A stretch of DNA of 12,193 nt from the NCBI GenBank assembly GCA_031289935.1, contig JAITON010000171.1:1-12193 (forward strand), given 5' to 3'. This document shows positions 1 to 7,795 of the stretch, piece after piece; within the stretch, counting starts at the first letter, position 1; every line of letters starts with the position of its first letter. The stretch is from Treponema sp. (GTDB lineage: Bacteria; Spirochaetota; Spirochaetia; Treponematales; Breznakiellaceae). The translations under genes were made by a program, and so were the position numbers. The notes beneath the pieces are model-generated. The model ran no database searches, was not told the origin of the DNA, and saw only the letters and a list, made by a program, of their open reading frames with translations.

Positions 1-3
1 ACC

Positions 4-435
4 ATGGAAACCGGTAATAAAAAACGGATACTGGCTATTGACGATGCGCCGGATATCCTCAATACCATCAAAATGCTCCTGGAGGATAGTTATGTCGTTT
101 ACACGGTAAGTACCCCCCAGGGGGCGTTGCAAATCCTGGACAAGCTGGAGGTAGACCTCATCTTGCTGGATATTGAAATGCCGGATATGGATGGGTTTAT
201 CCTGCTTAAGACTATCCGCAAAATGGAAAAGTACGCCGGGGTGCCGGTCATCTTTGTAACCGGGAACGCTAATGTGAATAATATCATGGAGGCGGTCAAT
301 TCCGGCGGGATTGATTTTATCAGGAAGCCCCTGAACGCCGCGTTACTCCGGGAACGGATCGAAAAACAACTGGGGCTGGTCGCTCCATTTGACCAGAACT
401 CAGGGGCTGTTCCCGAAGGCCCAGCATCTTTTTAG
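4..435 (+). CDS. Single-domain response regulator (CheY-like receiver)
   Basis: Phosphorylation-dependent signalling protein of 143 residues that is essentially one receiver domain (about residues 7-118), with a short Gly/Pro-containing tail and no DNA-binding or enzymatic output domain. The receiver signature is complete: acidic pair D13-D14, phospho-acceptor D56 in the LLDIEMPDMDG segment, switch T86 in FVTGN, and K108-P109 near the end. It should therefore accept phosphate from a histidine kinase and act by protein-protein contact, as CheY or Spo0F types do; the kinase and target are not in the window. The start is the first ATG, three bases from the window edge, so no ribosome binding site can be checked and a longer N-terminus is possible. 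The leucine-rich-repeat gene begins 12 bases after its stop, so the two are probably co-transcribed. Family is sure; role is not known. Confidence 0.9.
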   Translation: METGNKKRILAIDDAPDILNTIKMLLEDSYVVYTVSTPQGALQILDKLEVDLILLDIEMPDMDGFILLKTIRKMEKYAGVPVIFVTGNANVNNIMEAVNSGGIDFIRKPLNAALLRERIEKQLGLVAPFDQNSGAVPEGPASF

Positions 436-447
436 AGGAGCCACGCA

Positions 448-1716
448 ATGAATATGAAAAAAATCCTTTATCTCTCCCTACTCTTGTCCGGGTTTCTGAG
501 CGCTGCCTGGGGACAAACCGGGATTCTGAATACAGGCATCTGGGACGCCATCATGGTGGAGGATGGTATCCTGATTACGGGCTATAACGGCAGTGATACC
601 ACGATCCAGATCCCCGACCGCTGGGGGGGGCTGCCGGTGGTCGGCGTCCAGGGCTATCTGATAACCGATGCCCATGGGATTATCATGAGTATCCGGGGGA
701 TTTTCCCTCTGGGGAATGTTACCACCCTGGTGCTCCCCGCAGGGCTGAGCCTTATCGGGGACGCGGCCTTCTACAACAGCGGCATATCGGGGGTAACGAT
801 TCCTCCCGAGATACGCTCCATCGGTACCGGCGCCTTTACCTACAACCGCCTGACGAGCCTGGTTATCCCCGGCGGGGTGCGTTCCATCGGGCCGGCGGCT
901 TTTGCCCACAATAGACTGACCAGCCTGAGCCTCCCCACGGGTCTGGTCTTTATCGGGGAGAGTGCCTTTTTTGATAATGCCCTGACCAGGGTAATCATTC
1001 CCCCGGGCATTACGAGGATCGGGGAGTACGCCTTTTCCAGCAACATGCTGACCAGCGTAACTATCCCCACGACTGTGGCCAGTATTGAGGCCTGGGCCTT
1101 TGCCTACAATGCCCTTACCGGCGTTGATATCCCCCTGAGCGTAACCAGTATCGGGGCCTGGGCCTTTGCTTACAATGAACTGAGCAGCCTGGTTATCCCC
1201 CCCAGCGTGAGCTCCCTGGGGGACTATGCCTTTTACGGTAATGCCCTGGTGGGGCTCACGATTCCCGCAAGCCTGTCTGCCCTGGGGGAATGGGCCTTTG
1301 CCTATAATACCCTGACCCAGGTGGTTATCCCTGCCAGTATAACCGCCATTCCTCCCGGGCTGTTCTACGAAAATCCCCTGACCAGCCTGAGCCTCCCGCC
1401 GGGCCTGGTTTCCATTGGGGAATCGGCCTTTTACAACAATAAACTTGTCAGTCTGAGCCTCCCCGCAGGACTCAATGCTATCGGGGCAACGGCCTTTTAC
1501 GGCAATTCCCTGAGCTCTGTAACGATTCCCGGCGGGGTGAAATCCATTGGTATGGCGGCTTTTGCGGCAAACCCCCTGACCATGATAACGATTCCGGCAA
1601 ATGTGAGCCTGGGCCCTTCCTTTCCCTATGATTTCGATGCTTTTTACAATAACAATGGTAAAAGGGCGGGAACCTATACCTTCCAGTATGGCGTCTGGTC
1701 CTATACGGGGTATTAG
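448..1716 (+). CDS. Secreted BspA/TpLRR-type leucine-rich-repeat protein
   Basis: Protein of 422 residues built almost wholly of leucine-rich repeats of the BspA (LRR_5) type. Residues 1-22 form a Sec signal peptide: MKK, a hydrophobic stretch, then cleavage likely after AWG. No lipobox cysteine is seen, so it should be periplasmic or exported rather than a lipoprotein. Residues 30-90 form a short N-terminal cap with the usual GYNGS...IP...GLPVVGV pattern. From residue 91 there are 13 repeats of exactly 22 residues, of the form LTSLxIPxxVxSIGxxAFxxN, and a longer 14th (377-403). A Tyr-rich tail (GTYTFQYGVWSYTGY) ends the protein. The start is supported by GAGGAG at 435-440, 7 bases before the ATG. 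Members in oral treponemes and Bacteroidota are surface proteins involved in binding, but no ligand can be inferred here. Confidence 0.93.
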   Translation: MNMKKILYLSLLLSGFLSAAWGQTGILNTGIWDAIMVEDGILITGYNGSDTTIQIPDRWGGLPVVGVQGYLITDAHGIIMSIRGIFPLGNVTTLVLPAGLSLIGDAAFYNSGISGVTIPPEIRSIGTGAFTYNRLTSLVIPGGVRSIGPAAFAHNRLTSLSLPTGLVFIGESAFFDNALTRVIIPPGITRIGEYAFSSNMLTSVTIPTTVASIEAWAFAYNALTGVDIPLSVTSIGAWAFAYNELSSLVIPPSVSSLGDYAFYGNALVGLTIPASLSALGEWAFAYNTLTQVVIPASITAIPPGLFYENPLTSLSLPPGLVSIGESAFYNNKLVSLSLPAGLNAIGATAFYGNSLSSVTIPGGVKSIGMAAFAANPLTMITIPANVSLGPSFPYDFDAFYNNNGKRAGTYTFQYGVWSYTGY

Positions 1717-1733
1717 AATGGGGTCAAGACTGG

Positions 1734-1763
1734 TTGACAAGTTCTGCGGTTTTGGGGTACAAA
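1734..1763 (+). promoter_or_regulatory. Putative sigma-70 promoter for the tRNA genes
   Basis: A perfect -35 box TTGACA lies at 1734-1739 and a -10-like TACAAA (4 of 6 matches) at 1758-1763, with an 18-base spacer. Transcription would begin near 1770, about 30 bases before tRNA-Leu. It sits just after the stop of the leucine-rich-repeat gene, in the only gap of this part, which fits a new transcription unit. The -10 is imperfect, so this is likely rather than sure. Confidence 0.5.
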
Positions 1764-1799
1764 GAGATGTTAGTTGGAGTGTTTACCCCACAGAACAAC

Positions 1800-1880
1800 G
1801 CGAGAGTGGTGAAATTGGTAGACACGCCAGACTTAGGATCTGGTGCCATTGGCTTAGGGGTCCGAGTCCCCTCTCTCGCA
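1800..1880 (+). tRNA. tRNA-Leu (anticodon TAG)
   Basis: An 81-base cloverleaf. The acceptor stem GCGAGAG (1800-1806) pairs with CTCTCGC (1873-1879), with discriminator A at 1880. The D-arm is GTG/CAC, with GG in its loop. The anticodon stem CCAGA/TCTGG encloses CTTAGGA, giving anticodon TAG, which reads CUA and by wobble other CUN codons. A long variable arm (TGCC-ATT-GGCT) marks a class II leucine tRNA. The T-stem AGGGG/CCCCT encloses TCCGAGT, so position 55 is C rather than the usual T. The 3' CCA is not encoded and must be added after transcription. Confidence 0.96.
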
Positions 1881-1895
1881 GCGTGTCACGAGAAC

Positions 1896-1967
1896 GCGGG
1901 AATAGCTCAGTGGTAGAGCGCGACCTTGCCAAGGTCGATGTCGCGGGTCCGACTCCCGTTTCCCGCT
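1896..1967 (+). tRNA. tRNA-Gly (anticodon GCC)
   Basis: A 72-base cloverleaf beginning 15 bases after tRNA-Leu. The acceptor stem GCGGGAA pairs with TTCCCGC, with discriminator T at 1967. The D-arm is GCTC/GAGC with loop AGTGGTA. The anticodon stem CGACC/GGTCG encloses TTGCCAA, giving anticodon GCC, which reads GGC and GGU. The variable loop is ATGTC and the T-stem is GCGGG/CCCGT. The T-loop is TCCGACT, again with C at position 55. CCA is not encoded. It is almost certainly co-transcribed with tRNA-Leu, given the spacing. Confidence 0.96.
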
Positions 1968-1981
1968 CTCTTTTCTCTCTC

Positions 1982-2004
1982 GGGGCTCCCCTGGCAGGAG
2001 CCCC
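1982..2004 (+). terminator. GC hairpin between tRNA-Gly and tig (weak terminator or processing element)
   Basis: A perfect 8-base-pair stem, GGGGCTCC (1982-1989) with GGAGCCCC (1997-2004), closes a 7-base loop. It is followed by ATTGATAG rather than a run of T, so it is a poor intrinsic terminator. It could partly end the tRNA transcript, protect a processed 3' end, or shape the tig leader. It lies 26 bases before the tig start codon. Confidence 0.4.
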
Positions 2005-2030
2005 ATTGATAGTGTAAACGAGGAAGTAGC

Positions 2031-3401
2031 GTGACTGTATCAAAGAAGCTGGAAAAGCAGGAACATTCGGCGGTAAAATTGGCCGTTACCATCGGTAAGG
2101 ACGATGTCCTCTCGGGTTACGACAAGCTCGTTGGGGAATACGGCAGGACCGTGCAGATTCCAGGTTTTCGCAAGGGCAAGGTCCCTCGGGATATTCTGGA
2201 ACGGAAGTTCGGTGAGGCCTTTAGAACTGAGGTCTTGGGTAAGCTCGTGGAGGAGGCGGTGGCCTCGGTCTTTGAGGACGAGTCCCTGCCTCAGGCGGAG
2301 CGGCCCCTGCCTTACTCCTATCCCCGGCTTGAAGGGGAACCCCCGGAGCTCAAGCTGGATGCTCCCCTGAGTTTCGTGCTGAGCTACGACGTGATGCCCC
2401 AGATCAAAGTGGGTCAGTACCAGGGCCTTGAGGTCGAGGCTCCGGTGGTGGAAATCGGCGACGAGGACCTTGACCGGGAGCTTGAGGTTATGCGGGACCG
2501 GAATGCCGTGGTTCTGGACCGGGACGAGGGGCTCGCCGCAGTTACCGGAGACCTGCTTACGGTGAACTACGCCGAGCTAAACGAGGCCGGTGAGGTCCTG
2601 GCCGGCACGGAGCGGCAGGATTTTGCCTTTACCTTGGGATCGGGCCTTAATCTCTTCAAATTTGACGAGGAAGTCAAGGGTATGAAGAAGGGTGAGACCC
2701 GGGACTTCGAGAAGGTTTATCCCGAAGACTTCGAGGACAAGGACCTGGCGGGTAAGACCAAGAAGCTCCGGGTAACACTCACGGCTCTTAAAGAGAAGAA
2801 ACTCCCCGATTTGGACGATGATCTGGCCCAGGATGTGGACGAACAGTACAAAACCCTGGATGATCTTAAGGCTAGTATTCGGGAGCGGTTGGAAAAAGAC
2901 CTGGAAAAGCGGCTTCGGGACATCAAGGTGTCCAAGCTCCTGGAAAAGATCATGGAGAACAGCCCCGTGGACCTGCCCGGGTCCATGATCAGCTTAGAAC
3001 TGGAATCCCGGTGGCGGAATATGGCCCGGCAGTTTAACACCGACATCGAGGCCCTGGACCGTATGATGGCAAATTCCGGCGGGGGAAAGGCCCGTATCAT
3101 CGAAGGCTGGCGGCCCGATGTGGTCAAGGCCCTCCAAAGCCGGCTCATCGTAGATACCCTCATTAAGGAACTTTCCCTGGAGGCCGGTGAGGAAGAATTC
3201 GGCAAGGAGCTTGAGACCATGGCCGTCCAGTCCGGTGCTTCGATTGAAGACATAAAGAAATACTACGAAGCCGATACTATGAAGGAGTACCTCAAAGAAG
3301 ATATCAAGGAACGGAAACTTTTTGACCTTTTACTTGCGGAAAACAAGGTAATTAAGGGAAAAAAAGGGAAATATGTAGATTTGGTATCAAACAATGGGTA
3401 A
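2031..3401 (+). CDS. tig: Trigger factor (ribosome-associated chaperone / peptidyl-prolyl isomerase)
   Basis: Trigger factor binds the ribosome near the exit tunnel and shelters nascent chains, and it carries a proline isomerase domain. The 456 residues are slightly longer than the usual 430-450. The N-terminal domain (about 1-135) holds the ribosome-docking signature GFRKGKVP at 45-52. The FKBP-like domain follows (about 165-255; GDLLTVNY, GMKKGE, YPEDFED). The C-terminal helical chaperone arms run from about 260 to the end and are rich in charged residues. The start is GTG at 2031, preceded by GAGGA at 2020-2024, and the N-terminus fits the family. It leads a tig-clpP-clpX-lon cluster whose products guard newly made proteins and degrade failed ones. 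Its only recognisable upstream promoter is the one before the tRNA genes. Confidence 0.97.
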   Translation: MTVSKKLEKQEHSAVKLAVTIGKDDVLSGYDKLVGEYGRTVQIPGFRKGKVPRDILERKFGEAFRTEVLGKLVEEAVASVFEDESLPQAERPLPYSYPRLEGEPPELKLDAPLSFVLSYDVMPQIKVGQYQGLEVEAPVVEIGDEDLDRELEVMRDRNAVVLDRDEGLAAVTGDLLTVNYAELNEAGEVLAGTERQDFAFTLGSGLNLFKFDEEVKGMKKGETRDFEKVYPEDFEDKDLAGKTKKLRVTLTALKEKKLPDLDDDLAQDVDEQYKTLDDLKASIRERLEKDLEKRLRDIKVSKLLEKIMENSPVDLPGSMISLELESRWRNMARQFNTDIEALDRMMANSGGGKARIIEGWRPDVVKALQSRLIVDTLIKELSLEAGEEEFGKELETMAVQSGASIEDIKKYYEADTMKEYLKEDIKERKLFDLLLAENKVIKGKKGKYVDLVSNNG

Positions 3402-3422
3402 ATTAAATATATGAAGGAACAG

Positions 3423-4025
3423 ATGAACTCGCTGATCCCCTATGTGGTGGAGCAGACCGGCATGGGGGAACGGTCCTATGATATTTTCTCCCGGCTCCTC
3501 AAGGACAGGATCATTTTCCTTGACGGTGAAATCAACGACCTGAGTGCGGACCTAGCGGTGGCCGAAATGCTCTTTCTGGACGGACAGGATGTGGAGAAGG
3601 ATATCAACCTCTACATCAATTCTCCCGGCGGCTCGGTAACCGCAGGGCTGGCCATTTACGACACGATGCAGTATGTCAAATGTGATGTTCAGACTATCTG
3701 CTTGGGACAGGCGGCCAGTATGGCGGCCCTGATTCTCTCCGGCGGGACGCCGGGTAAACGGATGGCTCTGCCATCCGCTCGGGTCCTGATCCACCAGCCC
3801 TGGGGAGGCGCCTCGGGGCAGGCCATGGACATTGGGATACAGGCCCGGGAAATCCTCCGCCTGAAGAAACTCACCATCGACTACTTTGCCAAGCACACGG
3901 GGAAGGATACGGAAACCATTGCCCGGGATATGGAGCGGGACTTCTACATGCCCGCAGCCGAGGCCGTGGTCTACGGGGTGGTCGATAAAGTTTTAGTGAG
4001 GGAAAATAATGGCGCGGCTACGTAA
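3423..4025 (+). CDS. clpP: ATP-dependent Clp protease proteolytic subunit ClpP
   Basis: Serine peptidase that assembles as a double heptameric barrel and cuts substrates fed to it by ClpX. Counting from the upstream ATG at 3411, the catalytic triad is S103 (GQAASMAA), H128 (LIHQPWGG) and D177 (ERDFYMPA), with the same spacing as in E. coli ClpP. The oxyanion-loop SPGGSV is at 71-76. I chose Met5 at 3423, giving 200 residues. There the protein begins MNSLIPYVVEQT, like mature or propeptide-free ClpPs, and AAGGA stands at 3414-3418, although only 4 bases away. The ATG at 3411 adds four residues and has no ribosome binding site. The gene follows tig by 21 bases, and its last 17 bases overlap the start of clpX, suggesting translational coupling of the two ClpXP parts. 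Confidence 0.96.
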   Translation: MNSLIPYVVEQTGMGERSYDIFSRLLKDRIIFLDGEINDLSADLAVAEMLFLDGQDVEKDINLYINSPGGSVTAGLAIYDTMQYVKCDVQTICLGQAASMAALILSGGTPGKRMALPSARVLIHQPWGGASGQAMDIGIQAREILRLKKLTIDYFAKHTGKDTETIARDMERDFYMPAAEAVVYGVVDKVLVRENNGAAT

Positions 4026-5268
4026 TACTAATGGCAACAACGGCTTTGAACGGGTCTGTTCCTTCTGTGGCAGGAGCGCCGACATGGCCCGGCGGCTCGT
4101 GGCGGGTCCCAACGATGTGTTTATCTGTAACGAGTGCGTGGAGGTCTGTCGGCATATTCTGGAGGACGAGGACCAGGACATGACCGCCCAGTTTTCCGGG
4201 AACATACCTACCCCCCACGAACTCAAGGCTTACTTGGACCTCTTTATCATTGGCCAGGAGGAGGCGAAAAAGGCCCTTTCTGTGGCGGTTTACAACCACT
4301 ATAAGCGGATTGCTAACCCCGCCCGGCAGCAGGACGATGTGGAGATCGAGAAGTCCAACGTTCTTCTGATCGGTCCTACGGGCACGGGGAAGACCCTCCT
4401 GGCAAAGACTCTGGCAAAGAAGCTTAAGGTTCCCTTTGCCATTGTGGACGCCACCACCTTGACCGAGGCGGGCTATGTGGGGGAGGACGTGGAGAATATC
4501 CTCCTTAAACTAATCCAGAACGCCGGAGGCAACATTGCCCAGGCGGAACGGGGCATTATTTATATTGATGAAATCGACAAGATCGCCCGGAAAGGGGAGA
4601 ACGTATCTATCACTCGGGACGTATCCGGGGAAGGGGTCCAGCAGGCCTTGCTCAAGATTATTGAGGGGACCGTGGCCTCGGTGCCTCCTCAGGGCGGGCG
4701 CAAGCATCCCAACCAGGATCTTATCCGCCTGGACACCACGAACATTCTGTTTATCTGCGGTGGGGCCTTTGTGGGTCTGGACAGCCACATCGCCCGGCGG
4801 GTGGTACAGCATCCCATGGGCTTCGGTTCCGAGGGGCGGAGTACCTGGGAACGAAACCTCAAGGAGCTCTATCGTTCCCTGCATCCCGATGACCTGATCC
4901 ACTTCGGCATGATTCCTGAGTTTATCGGGCGGCTTCCCATCACGGTCTGCCTGGAGGAACTGAGCCGGGACGACCTCAGGCGGATCATCACCGAACCCAA
5001 GAACGCTATCGTCAAACAATACCAGGCATCCCTGGCCATCGATAATGTGCAGTTGGAGTTTACCGGAGACGCTATCGATGCCATTGCCGACACCGCGATT
5101 AAGCAGAAGACCGGCGCCAGGGGCTTACGGGCCATCGTGGAACGGCTCATGACGGACATCATGTTCGATATTCCCTCTCTGGAGGGGCGCCGGCGGGTGG
5201 TGATTACCCGGGATGTGGTGGAGCAATCCCAGCCCCCGGAGATGTATTCCCTGCAAATGAGCGCCTAA
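4009..5268 (+). CDS. clpX: ATP-dependent Clp protease ATP-binding subunit ClpX
   Basis: AAA+ unfoldase that recognises tagged substrates and threads them into ClpP; 419 residues, the usual length. Features in order: a C4 zinc-binding domain (C17, C20, C40, C43) for substrate and adaptor binding; Walker A GPTGTGKT at 122-129; pore loop 1 GYVG at 155-158; Walker B IIYIDE at 183-188; pore RKH motif at 231-233; the ClpP-docking loop at 270-272, which reads MGF instead of the common IGF/LGF; and sensor 2 GARGLR at 369-374. GAGGGA at 3998-4003 lies 5 bases before the ATG, inside the end of clpP. Lon starts 7 bases after the stop. Identification is secure; the docking-loop residue is the only oddity. 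Confidence 0.97.
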   Translation: MARLRNTNGNNGFERVCSFCGRSADMARRLVAGPNDVFICNECVEVCRHILEDEDQDMTAQFSGNIPTPHELKAYLDLFIIGQEEAKKALSVAVYNHYKRIANPARQQDDVEIEKSNVLLIGPTGTGKTLLAKTLAKKLKVPFAIVDATTLTEAGYVGEDVENILLKLIQNAGGNIAQAERGIIYIDEIDKIARKGENVSITRDVSGEGVQQALLKIIEGTVASVPPQGGRKHPNQDLIRLDTTNILFICGGAFVGLDSHIARRVVQHPMGFGSEGRSTWERNLKELYRSLHPDDLIHFGMIPEFIGRLPITVCLEELSRDDLRRIITEPKNAIVKQYQASLAIDNVQLEFTGDAIDAIADTAIKQKTGARGLRAIVERLMTDIMFDIPSLEGRRRVVITRDVVEQSQPPEMYSLQMSA

Positions 5269-5275
5269 GCGGGCC

Positions 5276-7720
5276 ATGAAGTTAAAAATTTTCCAAGGTC
5301 TAAGCCGGAAGGAGGGCGATGAATTTCCTCTCCTCCCCTTGCGAGAGATGGTCTTCTTCCCCCAGACGGTAATTCCCATGTTCGTGACCTATAAGGCGGG
5401 GATTGCGGCGGTGGACTTGGCCCTTGGCCGGGACGGGCGGCTCTTCGCAGCCTGTCTTAAGGCCGAGGGCCGGGAGACCCATTCCGTGGGGACCGTGGTC
5501 CGGCTGATCCAGCACCTGAAGCTCCCGGACAATACCTACCGGGTTATGCTCCAGGGGGAATATCGGGGGATCATCGCCAATGCGGCCATGGCGGGGGACT
5601 GTAACTTGGTACGGGTGGTCCCGGCTGCGGTGGCGGAACCAGCCTCCCAGTCCCCGGAGTTTGCCGCCCTGATACGGGCCGTGCAAAAATCCTTTGTACA
5701 GTACGCGGAATTCTCCAAAAAGGTGGGAGCCGAAACCCTTACGGCGGTGGACCGCACCGAGAGTCCCGAGCGGCTGGGGAACCTCATCGGTAATGCCCTG
5801 GCGATTAAAGCGGGGCGGAAGCTGGATCTCCTGCGGATTGAAGGCACCCGGGAACGGTTGGAAAAGCTCCTGGAACTTATTGAGAGGGAGAACGAGATTT
5901 TCGGCCTCCAGCGGAACATCAGCGGCAAGGTCAAGAGCCGCATAGACCGGAACCAGCGGGAGTACTTTCTCCACGAGCAGCTCAAGGAAATCAACAAGGA
6001 ACTTGGCAAAGCGGAGGGGGATGACGAATTCGCCGACCTGGAAAGGGCCGTGGAAGCCCGGAACCCGCCCGAGGAAGTGCTCAGGAAGGCGCAGAAGGAG
6101 CTGAGCCGGCTACGGAAGCTTCAGCCCTTTTCGCCCGAAGCGGGGGTGCTCCGGGGTTACCTGGAGTGGATCGCGGATCTGCCCTGGAATGGGACCTTAT
6201 GCGGACCAGCAGCGACTGACACTGCGGCGCAGGACACCGGGGAGGGCATCCTAGAGGCAGCGGAGAAGATCCTTGATAAGGATCACTTCGGCCTGCGAAA
6301 GGCCAAGGAACGGATCCTGGAGTTTATCGCCGTCAGGGAATTGATCGCCAAGAACGCCGATGAGAGCCGGGGCGTCAAGGGGCCTATCCTCTGCTTTGTA
6401 GGGCCCCCGGGTACCGGGAAGACCAGCCTGGGTAAGTCCGTGGCACGGGCCCTAGGACGGCATTTTGTACGGATTTCCCTAGGTGGGGTTCGGGACGAGG
6501 CGGAAATTCGGGGCCACCGGAAGACCTACGTGGGGGCCTTGCCGGGGAAGATCCTCCAATCCATGCGGAAGGTCCAAGTGATGGATCCGGTGTTTCTCCT
6601 GGACGAGATCGACAAGCTCTCCCACGATTTCCGGGGGGATCCTGCATCGGCCCTGCTTGAGGTGCTGGACCCGGAGCAGAACTCCAGCTTTACTGACCAC
6701 TACCTGGAAGTGTCTTACGACCTTTCCCGGGTCCTCTTTATCGCCACAGCCAATTCCCTGCACGGCATCCCTTACCCGCTTCTGGACAGGATGGAGATTA
6801 TCGAAATTCCCGGCTACGGGGAGAACGAGAAGCTGGCTATCGCCAGGCAGTTTCTGGTCCCTAAGGAGCTTCGGGAGAACGGCCTGGCCGGGGCGAATAT
6901 TCACTTTAAGGATGAGGCAATCCTGGAAATTGAACGCTACTGGACCATGGAAAGCGGGGTTCGGGGCCTGGAACGGGAGATCGCCCGCTGCGTCCGGCGC
7001 ATTGCCAAGGAGGCGGTCAAAAAGAACTACGGCGCCGGACCGGAAAAGCCCTTGGAGTCCTACAAAAAAACGGTCCGTATCAAGGACTTGGAAAAGCTCC
7101 TGGGATGGCGGAAGTACAAGAACGATGTGGTCTTTAAGGAGGCCTGGGTGGGGGTAAGCTACGGCCTGGCCTGGACCGAGACCGGGGGGGCCATGCTCCC
7201 GGTGGAGACCATCTGCTTTAAGGGCAGCGGGGAACTTATCATCACCGGGAATCTGGGGGACGTGATGAAGGAGAGCGCCCGGATCGCCCTCTCCTATTTG
7301 AGGAGCGCCCAGGATCGTTACCAATTCACCGTGGCCGATATCGGCAAGACCGACTTCCATATCCATGTGCCCGAGGGAGCCATTCCCAAGGACGGCCCTT
7401 CGGCGGGGATTACCCTGGCGGCGTCCATCCTCTCGACCCTCACGGGCAAGGCGCCCCGGCCCGCTACGGCCATGACTGGGGAACTCACCCTGACGGGCCG
7501 GATCCTCCCTATCGGGGGCCTCAAGGAAAAGCTTCTGGCGGCTATCCGCAATCGTATGGAAATGGTGCTGCTTCCGGTGGATAACCGGGACGATTGGGAG
7601 GACCTGGACAAGGATATCCGCAGTGCGATTAAAGCTGATTTTGTGGAAACCGCCGACGAGGCCTTTGCCCTGCTCTTTGATCAGCGTATCCGGCAACTAA
7701 GGACACGCCGAAAGACGTGA
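5276..7720 (+). CDS. lon: ATP-dependent protease Lon (LonA type)
   Basis: Soluble hexameric protease with unfoldase and peptidase in one chain; 814 residues, typical for LonA. The N-terminal substrate-binding domain (about 17-210) begins with the usual FPLLPLREMVFFP. A coiled helical part follows (about 210-300; REYFLHEQLKEINKELG). The AAA+ module has Walker A GPPGTGKT at 376-383 and Walker B VFLLDEIDK near 439-447. The protease domain carries the Ser-Lys dyad S709 (KDGPSAG) and K752 (GGLKEK), 43 residues apart as in E. coli. A short Ala/Thr-rich insert sits near 308-322. The ATG lies 7 bases after the clpX stop with no Shine-Dalgarno, so translation probably depends on coupling. A GGAGGG at 5311-5316 precedes only an out-of-frame ATG. 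No terminator is evident after the gene. Confidence 0.97.
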   Translation: MKLKIFQGLSRKEGDEFPLLPLREMVFFPQTVIPMFVTYKAGIAAVDLALGRDGRLFAACLKAEGRETHSVGTVVRLIQHLKLPDNTYRVMLQGEYRGIIANAAMAGDCNLVRVVPAAVAEPASQSPEFAALIRAVQKSFVQYAEFSKKVGAETLTAVDRTESPERLGNLIGNALAIKAGRKLDLLRIEGTRERLEKLLELIERENEIFGLQRNISGKVKSRIDRNQREYFLHEQLKEINKELGKAEGDDEFADLERAVEARNPPEEVLRKAQKELSRLRKLQPFSPEAGVLRGYLEWIADLPWNGTLCGPAATDTAAQDTGEGILEAAEKILDKDHFGLRKAKERILEFIAVRELIAKNADESRGVKGPILCFVGPPGTGKTSLGKSVARALGRHFVRISLGGVRDEAEIRGHRKTYVGALPGKILQSMRKVQVMDPVFLLDEIDKLSHDFRGDPASALLEVLDPEQNSSFTDHYLEVSYDLSRVLFIATANSLHGIPYPLLDRMEIIEIPGYGENEKLAIARQFLVPKELRENGLAGANIHFKDEAILEIERYWTMESGVRGLEREIARCVRRIAKEAVKKNYGAGPEKPLESYKKTVRIKDLEKLLGWRKYKNDVVFKEAWVGVSYGLAWTETGGAMLPVETICFKGSGELIITGNLGDVMKESARIALSYLRSAQDRYQFTVADIGKTDFHIHVPEGAIPKDGPSAGITLAASILSTLTGKAPRPATAMTGELTLTGRILPIGGLKEKLLAAIRNRMEMVLLPVDNRDDWEDLDKDIRSAIKADFVETADEAFALLFDQRIRQLRTRRKT

Positions 7721-7795
7721 CCCGCAAATTGGAAGATGATAGATAGTATACGCGGTAAAAACATTCTATAGGTCAAGTTAATCAGTGCTTCCCTA

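Noticed and set aside
478..1740. Open frame of 420 codons antisense to the LRR gene
   Set aside because: It mirrors the LRR gene exactly. The absence of stops follows from the repeated codons of the sense gene; it has no signal peptide, family resemblance or own promoter.
1628..2017. Open frames running across the tRNA genes
   Set aside because: Both tRNAs fold perfectly there, and the frames have no family resemblance.
6479..7696. Long minus-strand open frame inside lon
   Set aside because: Lon is certain from its motifs. The antisense frame is a by-product of high GC and gives a protein with no recognisable pattern.
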